Made by a program: the position numbers and the translations under genes. From Terrimesophilobacter sp044508495 (lineage in GTDB: Bacteria > Actinomycetota > Actinomycetes > Actinomycetales > Microbacteriaceae), in contig JBIQHP010000009.1 of the NCBI GenBank assembly GCA_044508495.1, positions 1-34,527 on the forward strand: DNA of 34,527 nt, given 5' to 3'. Of the stretch, positions 13,459-23,004 are shown piece by piece (position 1 is the stretch's first letter; each line of letters starts with the position of its first letter). A model generated the notes under the pieces. The model was not told the origin of the DNA and ran no database searches. It worked only from the letters and a program-made list of their open reading frames with translations.

Positions 13459-13513
13459 GCTCATCGCGGTCGCCCCTAAGGAGACATGTCGTCGTTGCAT
13501 GAGGTTTTCCCAT

Positions 13514-13519
13514 ACCCTA
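13514..13519 (+). promoter_or_regulatory. -10 box TACCCT upstream of the island gene pair
   Basis: TACCCT lies about 90 bases before the GTG at 13610. Unlike most promoters here it leaves a long leader with a true ribosome binding site (GAGGAGGT). A good -35 at 17-base spacing is not visible. Confidence 0.35.
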
Positions 13520-13609
13520 CGGTGGTGCGGTGAGCGTTTCGCAGAACACGCGCATCGACCCACCGTCGCAATGACGTGACCCGGCTTTCGTCCCACCCGA
13601 GGAGGTACC

Positions 13610-14392
13610 GTGCCGACAGCCCCACCGACGACCAAGCGCGCGCCGTGGCGCCTCATCGCCTCGATCGTCGGCGGCATCGCCACACTGCTGTCACTGGTTC
13701 TCGGGGTGATTGCGATCCTGCCGATCCTGACTCAGAACGCGTCCGGGGTAGACAAGCTCGCCGTCGACGTGAGACCCTACCGATCCGATGACGTTCTGCT
13801 CTTCATGCTGCCTGCCGCCTCGGTAGGTGACTTCCCGGTCGAGGAGGCCGCCTCCGATTCCTGCTCACCGAGGCAGTTGGAATGGCTGGACCGAAATGCC
13901 ACCGCCCTCCCTGGTTACTGGTTCGTGACGATCACCAATAAGGCCACCTCGGGGAACGTCATCGGGTTCCGCGACATCGCAGGCGATGCGAAGGATGCGG
14001 GGGCTGCGGCAGAGGGGCTCGTCGTCGAATGCGACCAGGGTACGGCGAATCGTCTTGCCGCCATCGTGGTCGACACCGGAAGCGGCAGGTCCGCTTACTA
14101 CGACCGATCCCGGATGGCGGATGCCGGTGAATCTCCAGAGACTCCGCTCGTCTACAACCTTCAGCCGGGGGAGTCCGGTCAGTTCGTCCTCCTGATCCTG
14201 TCCCGGCAGTCATACAACGGGGAAGTCCGCTACACCGTGACGTCAGGAACGGATTCGCAGTCGTTCGCCCTCCCGCTAGGCTCCGAAGTCGACTTCCCCG
14301 GTACGGGAGCGTGGCCCACCCGGGCGATACTCCCCAGCGACCCCGCCTGGGAGTGCTTGCGCGACGACCCGACACCGAGGTGCTTCAGATGA
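13610..14392 (+). CDS. Membrane-anchored protein of unknown function, island paralog 1
   Basis: This 260-residue protein has a short basic cytoplasmic tail, one membrane span (about residues 17-40, IASIVGGIATLL and on) and an exported domain. The exported part contains CSPRQLEWL, GYWFVTITNKATSGNV, an inner Cys (VVECDQ), NLQPGESGQFVLLIL and a beta-rich end. The next gene encodes a clear paralog (CTEDQLSWL, FINSATAGANL, VAVDC, NLRPGDSSTLLLEL). I do not recognise the family. GTG 13610 follows a perfect GAGGAGGT at good spacing. The gene uses more A/T in third positions than flanking genes, and lies inside the region bounded by the tRNA-Arg repeats. Confidence 0.8.
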   Translation: MPTAPPTTKRAPWRLIASIVGGIATLLSLVLGVIAILPILTQNASGVDKLAVDVRPYRSDDVLLFMLPAASVGDFPVEEAASDSCSPRQLEWLDRNATALPGYWFVTITNKATSGNVIGFRDIAGDAKDAGAAAEGLVVECDQGTANRLAAIVVDTGSGRSAYYDRSRMADAGESPETPLVYNLQPGESGQFVLLILSRQSYNGEVRYTVTSGTDSQSFALPLGSEVDFPGTGAWPTRAILPSDPAWECLRDDPTPRCFR

Positions 14393-15588
14393 CCAACACC
14401 ACACCGCGATCCGCTTCCGCCGGCCGCATAGCCATGATCGCCGGCGGTATCGGGGTTCCGGTCGCAGGGCTGGCGGTGGCAGCGGTGTCTATCCTGCCGA
14501 TGATCACGCAGACTTCGACCACGATCGAAGGCCTGGCCGTCACCTCCGAGACGACCCACTTTGTCGGTAACGGGAGTCGATGGGTCGTACCAGCCGACAT
14601 CGACTGGTCGTCGTTTCCCCAGATGCCTCCCCAGGCTTTCGAAGACGACACGAGTTGCACGGAGGACCAGCTCTCCTGGCTTGCCGCTCATGGCACCGAG
14701 AACCAAGGGCCCATTGAGTATGGTTTCATCAACTCGGCGACAGCCGGAGCCAACCTCTCGATCTACGATATTCGTCTCGAGGGCTCCCTGACCGAGGCCG
14801 TTCCGTCGGTCGCGGTCGACTGCGTCAACACCGTGGGCTTCGGCGGAGTGCAGATGGTCATCGCAGAGCTTGAGGCCGGTACCGAGGCATCGGCTGTTGT
14901 TTCGCCGGAAACGGATTCTATCGAGGGCAGCGATGTCACTTTCACCCCCGGGGATCAGGTTGTCTTCAATCTGCGACCTGGCGACAGTTCGACGCTGCTT
15001 CTCGAACTAGGGCCGTCGAGAGCTGGGTTCGACTTCCGGGGCTCGGTCATGGCCTCGTTCTCTTCCGGAGACAAGACGACTCGCATGGCACTCAGCACCC
15101 CAATGGGGCACGAGTTCTCTATCGCCGCGCCGTCGATCCCCGATGCGCAGATCATTGTCGAGGGTGGGGTGATGTCGTGCCTCATCGGCGGGTGGACGGG
15201 AGATCGGTCCACGGCCAGGCATTGCGATGCAACCGAAGTCATGAGGCGCCTTGTCGACGGGTGGGATTCGGTCGACTCCAACGGTATCGTCGGAACCTGG
15301 TCCGGCGCCGTTCTGGGCGACCGGCATCCTTACTCCGTGACCGTGACCATTGCCGAGGACCGAGACGGCTATAGCGCGATCGCCGCATACCCTGAACTGC
15401 CCTGCTCGGCCACCTGGAGGGAAACCGGCCGCAGTGCCGGTGGCGCGACCTTCCTCGAGAAGGTGACCAGTGGTCGTTGTTTCGATGATGTTCCGGTCAC
15501 CATCACTGTGAGCAGCGATGGCACCCTCGGCTACTCCGCGCTTTCCGGTGGACTCACGATCACGTCAACGCTGACCCGCACCGGTTAG
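14389..15588 (+). CDS. Membrane-anchored protein, island paralog 2 with added GTWSG beta domain
   Basis: This 399-residue protein is a paralog of the preceding one over about its first 260 residues: the same N-terminal membrane span ending ILPMITQ, the same spaced Cys, and NLRPGDSSTLLLEL. It carries an extra C-terminal domain of about 100 residues: GIVGTWSGAVLG, YSVTVTIAED, AAYPELPCSATW, VTSGRCFDD, VPVTITVSSDGTLGYS. That domain resembles the extracellular module at the end of many actinobacterial Ser/Thr kinases (GTW-G, Y-V-L, YP-L-C-G, G-C, GTL-Y), so it is probably a ligand-sensing or binding beta barrel; this is inference. The ATG overlaps the previous stop (ATGA), indicating coupled translation. 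Lower GC is evident. Confidence 0.8.
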   Translation: MTNTTPRSASAGRIAMIAGGIGVPVAGLAVAAVSILPMITQTSTTIEGLAVTSETTHFVGNGSRWVVPADIDWSSFPQMPPQAFEDDTSCTEDQLSWLAAHGTENQGPIEYGFINSATAGANLSIYDIRLEGSLTEAVPSVAVDCVNTVGFGGVQMVIAELEAGTEASAVVSPETDSIEGSDVTFTPGDQVVFNLRPGDSSTLLLELGPSRAGFDFRGSVMASFSSGDKTTRMALSTPMGHEFSIAAPSIPDAQIIVEGGVMSCLIGGWTGDRSTARHCDATEVMRRLVDGWDSVDSNGIVGTWSGAVLGDRHPYSVTVTIAEDRDGYSAIAAYPELPCSATWRETGRSAGGATFLEKVTSGRCFDDVPVTITVSSDGTLGYSALSGGLTITSTLTRTG

Positions 15589-15674
15589 CGGTCCAGAGGT
15601 GCTGCCGCGCCGCGGGGTCGAGGCGTGTTCCATCCATTCGCATCCGACGCCGGTTGGGGCACGGCCCGCTATCT

Positions 15675-16034
15675 TCACGCGGTATGCGGTGCGGTTCTGC
15701 GGGATGCCGCTTTGCCGGCGCGTTCCAGGAGGGGCTTCATGCCCGCGGCAAGTGCATAGACGCGATCGTCGAGCTTGTCGATGCGGGTCGATAGCCCGTC
15801 GATCCGTGCCGAGAGGTTGGATTCAACGCTGTCGATACGCGCGGTGAGGCTGGATTCAACGCTGTCGATGCAGTCTGAGAGTTGCGTCTTGATGTCCTCG
15901 ATACGGGCGTTGAGCCGCATCTCGACGCTATCGACGCGACCGCCGAGGTCTTTGAACATGAGGCGCATGACGAGCACGATGCTCAGCCCGACGCCGAGCA
16001 GGCTGCCAATCGACACCCAGGTTTCCAGCGGCAC
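15675..16034 (-). CDS. Membrane-anchored hendecad coiled-coil protein
   Basis: This 119-residue protein has one membrane span at about residues 7-26 (VSIGSLLGVGLSIVLVM), then six consecutive 11-residue units from residue 32 to 97. The units are GRVDSVEMRLN, ARIEDIKTQLS, DCIDSVESSLT, ARIDSVESNLS, ARIDGLSTRID and KLDDRVYALAA. An 11-residue period favours a near-straight or right-handed coiled coil. The C-terminal tail is basic. I chose GTG 16034 because GGAGGA lies 9 bases upstream and the protein then starts just before the membrane span. It is transcribed away from the tRNA-Arg, converging on paralog 2. No enzymatic motif; the function is unknown. Confidence 0.75.
   Translation of the reverse strand: MPLETWVSIGSLLGVGLSIVLVMRLMFKDLGGRVDSVEMRLNARIEDIKTQLSDCIDSVESSLTARIDSVESNLSARIDGLSTRIDKLDDRVYALAAGMKPLLERAGKAASRRTAPHTA
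15744..15941 (-). repeat. Six tandem 33-bp coding units (hendecads)
   Basis: The region consists of six 33-base units, of which the two central ones are nearly identical at the DNA level (both contain GGATTCAACGCTGTCGAT). This indicates recent unit duplication inside the coiled-coil gene. Confidence 0.75.
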
Positions 16035-16081
16035 GTTCGTCACTCCTCCAGTCTCGCAGGCATTCTGCTGCGTCGCCACCG

Positions 16082-16087
16082 AGGGTA
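16082..16087 (-). promoter_or_regulatory. -10 box TACCCT for the coiled-coil gene
   Basis: On the minus strand TACCCT lies 47 bases before GTG 16034, giving a leader of about 40 bases that holds the GGAGGA ribosome binding site. No clear -35 at standard spacing. Confidence 0.35.
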
Positions 16088-16179
16088 ACGGGAGGCAAAT
16101 GACCGGTATAAGGGCTCTACCCGGTTCTGTGGCAAGGCGCATGAACGGCATCAGGTGTAGGAGTGGAATGTTGGAGCAC

Positions 16180-16258
<79 letters not shown>

Positions 16259-16414
16259 GCCAGTCGAGACTACTACGGGGCATCCGGAGTGTCTCTCGAA
16301 TCGGTGGTCGTCGTTTGATGCGTTGAGTCGGGCCAAGTTGCGGGTGCCGACGTCCTATGACCCGCAATATGACCCGAGTCGACGCGTTGGGTAGCGGAAG
16401 GTCGTGGAGTGGGG

Positions 16415-17044
16415 TCAGGCGGGCTCCGTGGATGCCGGCCGCGCATCGCCGCGGGGTGCCGCGGTGAGCTCGTCGAGCGGGTTGCTCGCCGCCGCCTGCT
16501 GCGCCTCCCAGGCCCTCTGCTGGGCGGCGAGATCCTGATCGTTGAGCGACTCCTCGTAGGCCCATGAGTCGAGGTCGTTCTTGAAGAGCTTCTTCGCGCG
16601 GCCCGGATGCGACTGCCATTCGATGAGCCGGTCCTTGAACTCCTTGAGCGACTGCGAGGCCTGGAAGCTGAACGACACGGCCTGCTTCTTGAGCTCGCCG
16701 AGCTCGTGCGTAGCCCAGTCCGCCGCGAGGCTCGAACCGGAGAGCGGGAGGAGCCTCAGTCGCACGTCGCACTCGAGGGCGATGTTGTCGGCCTGCTGCT
16801 GCTCCGGAGCGGAGAGCGAGTTCCAGTTGGCGGCGCGGCGAGCCGCCCCGATCATCGCCGTGACGGCGGATGCCCGCTCGTCCCGATCGTGCAGGCTCAC
16901 GACGCGCTTGGTCGAGCCGCGTCCGATGAGCGCCGCGATGATGCCCGCGACGAGGATCGCGACGCCGGGGACGATCGCGGTCGATACGACGTGCGACCCG
17001 GCATCCGAATAGAACCATTCGACGAAGGCGTTCCACCACTGCAT
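16415..17044 (-). CDS. Membrane-anchored protein of unknown function
   Basis: This 209-residue protein has a single hydrophobic span near the N terminus (VVSTAIVPGVAILVAGIIAAL, about residues 19-40), then a cytoplasmic helical domain: DERASAVTAMIGAARRAANWN, QQQADNIALECDVRLRLLP, FSFQASQSLKEFKDRLIEWQ. The C-terminal 50 residues are Ala/Gln-rich and likely disordered. I do not recognise a named family. The ATG at 17044 has TACCCT 6 bases upstream and no Shine-Dalgarno. It lies just outside the tRNA-bounded island. The 156 bases between it and the tRNA hold nothing I can identify. Confidence 0.72.
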   Translation of the reverse strand: MQWWNAFVEWFYSDAGSHVVSTAIVPGVAILVAGIIAALIGRGSTKRVVSLHDRDERASAVTAMIGAARRAANWNSLSAPEQQQADNIALECDVRLRLLPLSGSSLAADWATHELGELKKQAVSFSFQASQSLKEFKDRLIEWQSHPGRAKKLFKNDLDSWAYEESLNDQDLAAQQRAWEAQQAAASNPLDELTAAPRGDARPASTEPA

Positions 17045-17050
17045 AGCGGC

Positions 17051-17056
17051 AGGGTA
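17051..17056 (-). promoter_or_regulatory. Leaderless -10 box (TACCCT)
   Basis: On the minus strand TACCCT is followed by GCCGCT and the ATG at 17044, giving 6-base spacing. Confidence 0.55.
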
Positions 17057-17116
17057 CCCCGGGACCCTGAAGAGGCTGCTGATTCCCCCGCGCGTCCCGG
17101 GAACCCCCAGCTTCCG

Positions 17117-17407
17117 TCAACCGAAGCGCAGGCAGTCCACGGCGTCGTCGAAGCTCCAGAACTCCCCGCGGGGCAGGAACCGGTTCTGCAGGGGGAGGAG
17201 CCGCTTCGAACGGTAGCGCCGGCCCCGCGGCTCGAGGAAGCTCTCGACGTAGCCGAGCACCTCCCCGTCCATGCGGGTCACACGCCACAGCTCGTCGTGC
17301 AACTGCACGAGGTTGATCCCCCGGCGCGCGGTCGCGGGTCCGAGGGCGGGCCAGGGGGAGGCCTGCTCGTCGAGAAGGGTCGAGCCGGCGAAGTCGAAGG
17401 TGGTCAT
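17117..17407 (-). CDS. Small soluble protein of unknown function
   Basis: This 96-residue protein starts MTTFDFAGSTLLDEQ and has a beta-rich basic centre: LVQLHDELWRVTRMDGEVLGYVE, then RGRRYRSKRLLP and GEFWSFDDAVDCLRF. There is no signal or membrane segment, and I do not recognise the family. The start is decided by AAGGAG 9 bases upstream of the ATG at 17407; the frame extends further but without a better signal. A TAGCCT box on the minus strand at about 17461-17466 would give a leader of about 50 bases, so this gene is not leaderless. Confidence 0.72.
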   Translation of the reverse strand: MTTFDFAGSTLLDEQASPWPALGPATARRGINLVQLHDELWRVTRMDGEVLGYVESFLEPRGRRYRSKRLLPLQNRFLPRGEFWSFDDAVDCLRFG

Positions 17408-17503
17408 CCGTTTCTTCTCCTTGGGAGTGCAGCCGGCCGATCTGACTGGGGACGATGTCAGGCTAGGCGCGACCACCGACATCCGGATGCCCGGGATCGG
17501 TGC

Positions 17504-18454
17504 TCAGACGAGCGAGTCGGTCGTCTCCGCGGTGATGGCGAGGTCGGCGTCCACGACCTTGTCGACGCGCGCCGTCTGGGCGAGGATGATGCCGGCCAGC
17601 ACGATCACCGCCCCGACGATCTGCACGAGGTTGAGCCCCTCGCCGAGCCACAGCCACGCGACGATGAAGGCGAAGATGACCTCCGCGGAGGCGACGACTC
17701 CGGCCGCCGTCGCGGTGAGGTGCTTGAGAGCGAGCAGTGAGAGGAAGAACGGCAGGAACGATCCCATGACGACGTTCCAGGCGAGCGGGACGAGGAGCGG
17801 GAGCTCGAGCTGCGCGAGGTTGCCGCTCAACGACACCGGGCTCGTGAAGGTCGCGGGATCGATGGTCCACCAGCCGCTGAAGAGCCCCCAGAAGATCGCG
17901 CTCGCCGTCATGGTCCAGAAGGCGACCGCCATGGGCGAGGTCTTGCCGACCTCCCGCTCGCCGAGCAGGAAGTAGAGGGCGAGGCATACCGCCGCGCACA
18001 GGGCCATGAGCACGCCGAAGAGCACGAGCTCGCTCGCCCAGATCTGGGCGACGACGGCGAGACCCACGAGCACGAAGCCGATCGCCAGCCACAGCCTCGC
18101 GCGCACCTTCTCGTGGAAGAAGAAGAACGCCACGAGCGCGACCATGAGCACGGCGGTGTACTCGAGGAGGAGGGTGATGCCGACCGGCAGCAGGCTGACC
18201 GCCACGGCGTAGGTGTACTGCAGCAGGGCGACGCCGACGATGCCGAGGATCGAGAGCAGTCCCAGCTGTCGCCAGGTGACCTTGAACGCTTCGCGGTTGA
18301 GGAAGAGCAGCACGACGGCGGCGATGAGCGCGGTGCCGGAGACCCGGAACAGGGTGAGCTGGGCGGGGTCGAGGCCGGCGCCGATGATGACCTTGGTGAC
18401 GCTTCCGTTCGTGCCGAAGAGCAGCGCCGCGCACAGCGCGTAGACGTATCCCAC
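17504..18454 (-). CDS. EamA/DMT-family transporter
   Basis: This 316-residue protein has ten predicted membrane spans in two homologous halves, typical of the drug/metabolite transporter superfamily. The first half starts GYVYALCAALLFGTNGSVTK and contains GITLLLEYTAVLMVALVAFFFFHEK. The second half ends GVVASAEVIFAFIVAWLWLGE, the family's conserved EamA ending. The role is export or uptake of a small metabolite that cannot be named. The GTG start at 18454 is 3 bases after the stop of the aldo/keto reductase, so the two are one operon. The C-terminal 25 residues are an acidic cytoplasmic tail. Confidence 0.88.
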   Translation of the reverse strand: MGYVYALCAALLFGTNGSVTKVIIGAGLDPAQLTLFRVSGTALIAAVVLLFLNREAFKVTWRQLGLLSILGIVGVALLQYTYAVAVSLLPVGITLLLEYTAVLMVALVAFFFFHEKVRARLWLAIGFVLVGLAVVAQIWASELVLFGVLMALCAAVCLALYFLLGEREVGKTSPMAVAFWTMTASAIFWGLFSGWWTIDPATFTSPVSLSGNLAQLELPLLVPLAWNVVMGSFLPFFLSLLALKHLTATAAGVVASAEVIFAFIVAWLWLGEGLNLVQIVGAVIVLAGIILAQTARVDKVVDADLAITAETTDSLV

Positions 18455-18457
18455 GGG

Positions 18458-19462
18458 CTATCGAAGGCCCGTCCCGTGGACGGCGAGCGGCTCGATCGCG
18501 GCGAGCTCGGCATCCGTGAGGGGAGGCGCGGTCGTCGCGGCGAGGTTGTCCTCGAGCTGGGCGACGCTGCTTGCTCCGACGAGCGCCGAGGTCACCTGGG
18601 GCTGGCGCAGCACCCAGCTCAGGGCGAGCTGCGCGAGGGTCTGGCCGCGACCGCGGGCGATCTCGTCGAGGGCCCTGGCGCGCTCGAGGTAGGTCGTCGA
18701 GATGTTCTTCTCGGTCATCCACCGGCCCTCGGCCGCACGCGAATCGGTCGGGATGCCGTCGAGGTAGCGGTTCGTCGCCAGTCCCTGGGCGAGCGGCGAG
18801 AACACGATGCAGCCGGCCCCGAGCTCGCCGAGGGTCTCGAGCAGGCCGTTCTCCGGCGTGCGGTCGAAGAGGTTGTAACGCGGCTGGTGGATGAGCAGTG
18901 GGATGCCCTCGGCCCTGAGCGCGGCATGGGCGGCGCGGGTCTGGTCTGGGTCGTAGTTCGAGATGCCGGCGTAGAGCGCCTTGCCGCGTCGCACCGCGCT
19001 CGCGAGCGCGCCCATGGTCTCCTCGATCGGGGTCTCGGGGTCGGGCCGGTGCGAGTAGAAGATGTCGACATAGTCGAGACCCATGCGCTTCAGGCTCTGA
19101 TCGAGCGAGGAGAGCAGGTACTTGCGCGAGCCCCACTCCCCGTAGGGGCCGTCCCACATGTCGTAGCCGGCCTTCGTCGAGATCACGAGCTCGTCGCGGT
19201 AGGGCCGGAGGTCCTGCGCGAGGACGAGCCCGAAGTTCGACTCCGCCGCGCCGCCGGGCGGGCCGTAGTTGTTGGCGAGGTCGAAGTGCGTCACTCCGAG
19301 GTCGAAGGCCCTCCGCAGGATGGCGCGCTGGGTGTCGAGCGGCCGGTCGGTGCCGAAGTTGTTCCAGAGCCCGAGCGAGATCCGGGGGAGCTTGAGGCCG
19401 CTGAGCCCGGTGCGCGCATAGGGCATGCGCTCGTAGCGGTCGGATGCGGCGGCATAGCTCAT
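18458..19462 (-). CDS. Aldo/keto reductase (YghZ-like, glyceraldehyde-3-phosphate reductase type)
   Basis: This 334-residue NADPH-dependent TIM-barrel reductase has the catalytic tetrad: Asp61 and Tyr66 (FDLANNYG), Lys97 (ISTKAGYDMW) and His138 (FYSHRPD). The YMRTGLSGLKLP-like start, TKAGYDMWDGPYGEWGSRKY and EENISTTYL-like segments closely recall E. coli YghZ, which reduces L-glyceraldehyde 3-phosphate and methylglyoxal. The actual substrate is inferred. The ATG at 19462 has TAGGCT 6 bases upstream, so it is probably leaderless, and the gene heads an operon with the EamA transporter. Confidence 0.92.
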   Translation of the reverse strand: MSYAAASDRYERMPYARTGLSGLKLPRISLGLWNNFGTDRPLDTQRAILRRAFDLGVTHFDLANNYGPPGGAAESNFGLVLAQDLRPYRDELVISTKAGYDMWDGPYGEWGSRKYLLSSLDQSLKRMGLDYVDIFYSHRPDPETPIEETMGALASAVRRGKALYAGISNYDPDQTRAAHAALRAEGIPLLIHQPRYNLFDRTPENGLLETLGELGAGCIVFSPLAQGLATNRYLDGIPTDSRAAEGRWMTEKNISTTYLERARALDEIARGRGQTLAQLALSWVLRQPQVTSALVGASSVAQLEDNLAATTAPPLTDAELAAIEPLAVHGTGLR

Positions 19463-19468
19463 GGGGCT

Positions 19469-19474
19469 AGCCTA
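19469..19474 (-). promoter_or_regulatory. Leaderless -10 box (TAGGCT) of the aldo/keto reductase operon
   Basis: On the minus strand TAGGCT is followed by AGCCCC and the ATG at 19462. Confidence 0.6.
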
Positions 19475-19557
19475 CGACTGGAATGACCACGGCCTCGTCG
19501 CGGTTGAACCGGGTGCGGAGGCTCGAGCATCCGCCGATAGGGAAGAGGGCTTTTTCG

Positions 19558-20085
19558 ATGGAGACGTTCGTTCTCGCGGGTGGTTGCTTCTGGTGTCTCG
19601 ACGCGGTGTACCGCACGCTGCGGGGGGTGAGCGACGTCGTCTCGGGCTACACCGGCGGCACGACGCCGAACCCGAGCTACGAGGCGGTGTGCACGGGGGC
19701 GACCGGTCACGCCGAGGCCGTCGCCGTGACCTTCGACCCCGCGATCATCCCGGCCGATGTCATCCTCGACGTGTTCTTCAGCCTGCACGACCCGCGGCAG
19801 CTCAACCGCCAGGGCAACGACGTCGGCACGCAGTACCGCTCGGCCATGTACTACCGGGACGAGGCGCAGAAGGCGCTCTTCGAGACGGCCATGGCACGCG
19901 CATCCGGGTACTGGGACGGCGGCCTCGTGACGACGATCGAGCCGCTCGGCGAGTTCTACCGCGCGGAGGAGTACCACCAGGACTTCTTCGCCAAGAACCC
20001 GGGCCAGGGCTACTGCATGGCGGTCGCGCTGCCCAAGGTCAACAAGATCCGCAAGGGCTTCGCGGAGTACGTGCTCGCGTCCTGA
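19558..20085 (+). CDS. msrA: Peptide-methionine (S)-S-oxide reductase MsrA
   Basis: This 175-residue enzyme repairs methionine S-sulfoxide in proteins. The catalytic GGCFWC motif sits at residues 8-13 (nucleophile Cys10), followed by SGYTGG (29-34), YEAVCTGATGHAEAV, and the C-terminal GYC (Cys153), a candidate resolving Cys. The length is normal. The ATG at 19558 is preceded by GAAGAGGG at good spacing, and the protein begins directly at the first beta strand. It diverges from the aldo/keto reductase; both are consistent with oxidative or carbonyl stress repair, though common control is not shown. Confidence 0.95.
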   Translation: METFVLAGGCFWCLDAVYRTLRGVSDVVSGYTGGTTPNPSYEAVCTGATGHAEAVAVTFDPAIIPADVILDVFFSLHDPRQLNRQGNDVGTQYRSAMYYRDEAQKALFETAMARASGYWDGGLVTTIEPLGEFYRAEEYHQDFFAKNPGQGYCMAVALPKVNKIRKGFAEYVLAS

Positions 20086-20186
20086 GCGGCGGCTCCACTC
20101 CTGCACAGGGGTGCGGGGAGCGAGCAGTCCCCGGATGCGGCCGGCCCGGCGCCGGGGTCGCCGCCGTGCGCGGCACACTGGCGGGC

Positions 20187-20699
20187 ATGACAGACACCAT
20201 GACACTCACCGGCCTCGTCGCCACCACGCCCCGCCACCTCGTCACCTCCGAGGGACTCCCCGTCACGAGCTTCCGGCTCGCCTCCAGCCAGCGCCGCTTC
20301 GACCGCAAGCAGAACGCCTGGGTCGACGCCGGCACCAACTGGTACACCGTCTCCACCTACCGTCAGCTCGCGACGAACCTCGTCGGGTCGGTGCAGAAGG
20401 GCGACCGCGTGCTCGTGACCGGCCGGCTGCGCATCCAGGACTGGGAGAGCGGTGACAAGAAGGGCACGAACATCGAGGTCGTCGCCGATACGCTCGGTCA
20501 CGACCTCTTCTGGGGCAAGGCCGTCTTCACGCGAACCATCCAGGCCGCCTCCGCATCGTTCATCCCCTCGGCGGAATCCGGCCCCGAAGTCGGCCCGGAA
20601 GCCGAGCAGGGGACTGGGCCCGGCGCCGGGATCGACGCGGAGGGCGCCGCCTACTCCGAGACCGAGCCGGAACGGGAGGACGTGCCGGTTCCGTTCTGA
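20187..20699 (+). CDS. ssb: Single-stranded DNA-binding protein (SSB)
   Basis: This 170-residue protein has an N-terminal OB fold: TMTLTGLVATTPRHLVTSEG, VTSFRLASSQRRFD, then TNWYTVSTYRQLATNLVGSV, GDRVLVTGRLRIQDWE and a strand with KKGTNIEVVADTLGHDL. An acidic, flexible tail follows and ends EDVPVPF, a variant of the DDIPF tip that recruits partner proteins. The conserved-context ssb (rpsF-ssb-rpsR) is absent here, so this is likely a secondary SSB. The ATG at 20187 is followed by another in-frame Met 4 codons later. CACACT lies 7 bases upstream, a weak match to the leaderless pattern. Confidence 0.9.
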   Translation: MTDTMTLTGLVATTPRHLVTSEGLPVTSFRLASSQRRFDRKQNAWVDAGTNWYTVSTYRQLATNLVGSVQKGDRVLVTGRLRIQDWESGDKKGTNIEVVADTLGHDLFWGKAVFTRTIQAASASFIPSAESGPEVGPEAEQGTGPGAGIDAEGAAYSETEPEREDVPVPF

Positions 20700-20718
20700 C
20701 CCCTTTCGCGCTCCGACA

Positions 20719-20724
20719 TAGACT
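20719..20724 (+). promoter_or_regulatory. Leaderless -10 box (TAGACT) of the lipoprotein gene
   Basis: TAGACT is followed by 5 bases and GTG 20730, which supports that GTG as the start. Confidence 0.5.
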
Positions 20725-20729
20725 CGACT

Positions 20730-21275
20730 GTGGCCGGAACGGCCGTTCGTGGACGGGCACGGTGGGCGATGCGGAGAGGACGCGGGATGCGGGAGATCCG
20801 GGGCTGGAGCGCGATGCTCGTGATCGCGGCACTCGCGATCGGGCTCACGGCCTGTGCGGCGGATCGCGATACGACCGTCCCGATGCCCATTCCGACCTCG
20901 TCCCCGAGCGGGACGTCCGGTCCCGGCGACGAGCCGGATCCCGATCCTACGCTGCAGCCCAGCGGCACCGCTCTCGCCAACCGCGCCTACTTCGACTTCG
21001 TGAACAATCGCCTTCTCGCGGTCAACAGCAACCCCGCCGGCAAGGCGATCATCGACAACCTCGTGAGCGCCGGTTTCGACAAGACGGCGATGCAGGTGAC
21101 GCCGGATACGACGATCGTGCTGCGAGGGCCGGCCGACTCGATCGAGTTCTCGGTGCGCCTCTACGACGACTGCCTCATCGGGCAGTTCGCGGGAGGTGCC
21201 TACCACAGCATCGTCGGCCCGATCCTCTCCGACGGAGGCTGCCTCGTCGGCAGGACGAGGCCCATCGACTGGTAG
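20730..21275 (+). CDS. Lipoprotein, probable DUF6993-type
   Basis: This 181-residue protein has an arginine-rich N region, a hydrophobic stretch (AMLVIAALAIGL) and lipobox LTAC (Cys42), then a Pro/Ser/Thr-rich linker (MPIPTSSPSGTSGPG). A folded domain follows: AYFDFVNNRLLAVNSNP, AGFDKTAMQVTPDTTIVL, SIEFSVRLYDDCLIGQF. The domain resembles, from memory, the DUF6993 family of Microbacteriaceae lipoproteins; its function is unknown. The start is GTG 20730 by the -10 box; a shorter start at the internal Met-Arg-Arg or Met-Arg-Glu would give a more usual signal peptide. Confidence 0.75.
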   Translation: MAGTAVRGRARWAMRRGRGMREIRGWSAMLVIAALAIGLTACAADRDTTVPMPIPTSSPSGTSGPGDEPDPDPTLQPSGTALANRAYFDFVNNRLLAVNSNPAGKAIIDNLVSAGFDKTAMQVTPDTTIVLRGPADSIEFSVRLYDDCLIGQFAGGAYHSIVGPILSDGGCLVGRTRPIDW

Positions 21276-21308
21276 CCGGTCGTGGGAGTCGGCTAGCCGG
21301 GGGTTTCG

Positions 21309-21314
21309 TAGACT
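21309..21314 (+). promoter_or_regulatory. Leaderless -10 box of ettA (TAGACT)
   Basis: TAGACT is followed by 7 bases and the ATG at 21322. There is no purine-rich tract in the spacer. Confidence 0.6.
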
Positions 21315-21321
21315 AGTCGGC

Positions 21322-23003
<1,682 letters not shown>

Positions 23004-23004
<1 letters not shown>

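Noticed and set aside
15744..15941. CRISPR-like tandem repeats
   Set aside because: The 33-base period is head-to-tail coding repeats without spacers and translates into hendecads.
17463..19157. Long minus-strand open frame overlapping both the EamA and aldo/keto reductase genes
   Set aside because: Arg/Pro-rich translation with no domain; two real genes in another frame of the same strand explain the DNA.
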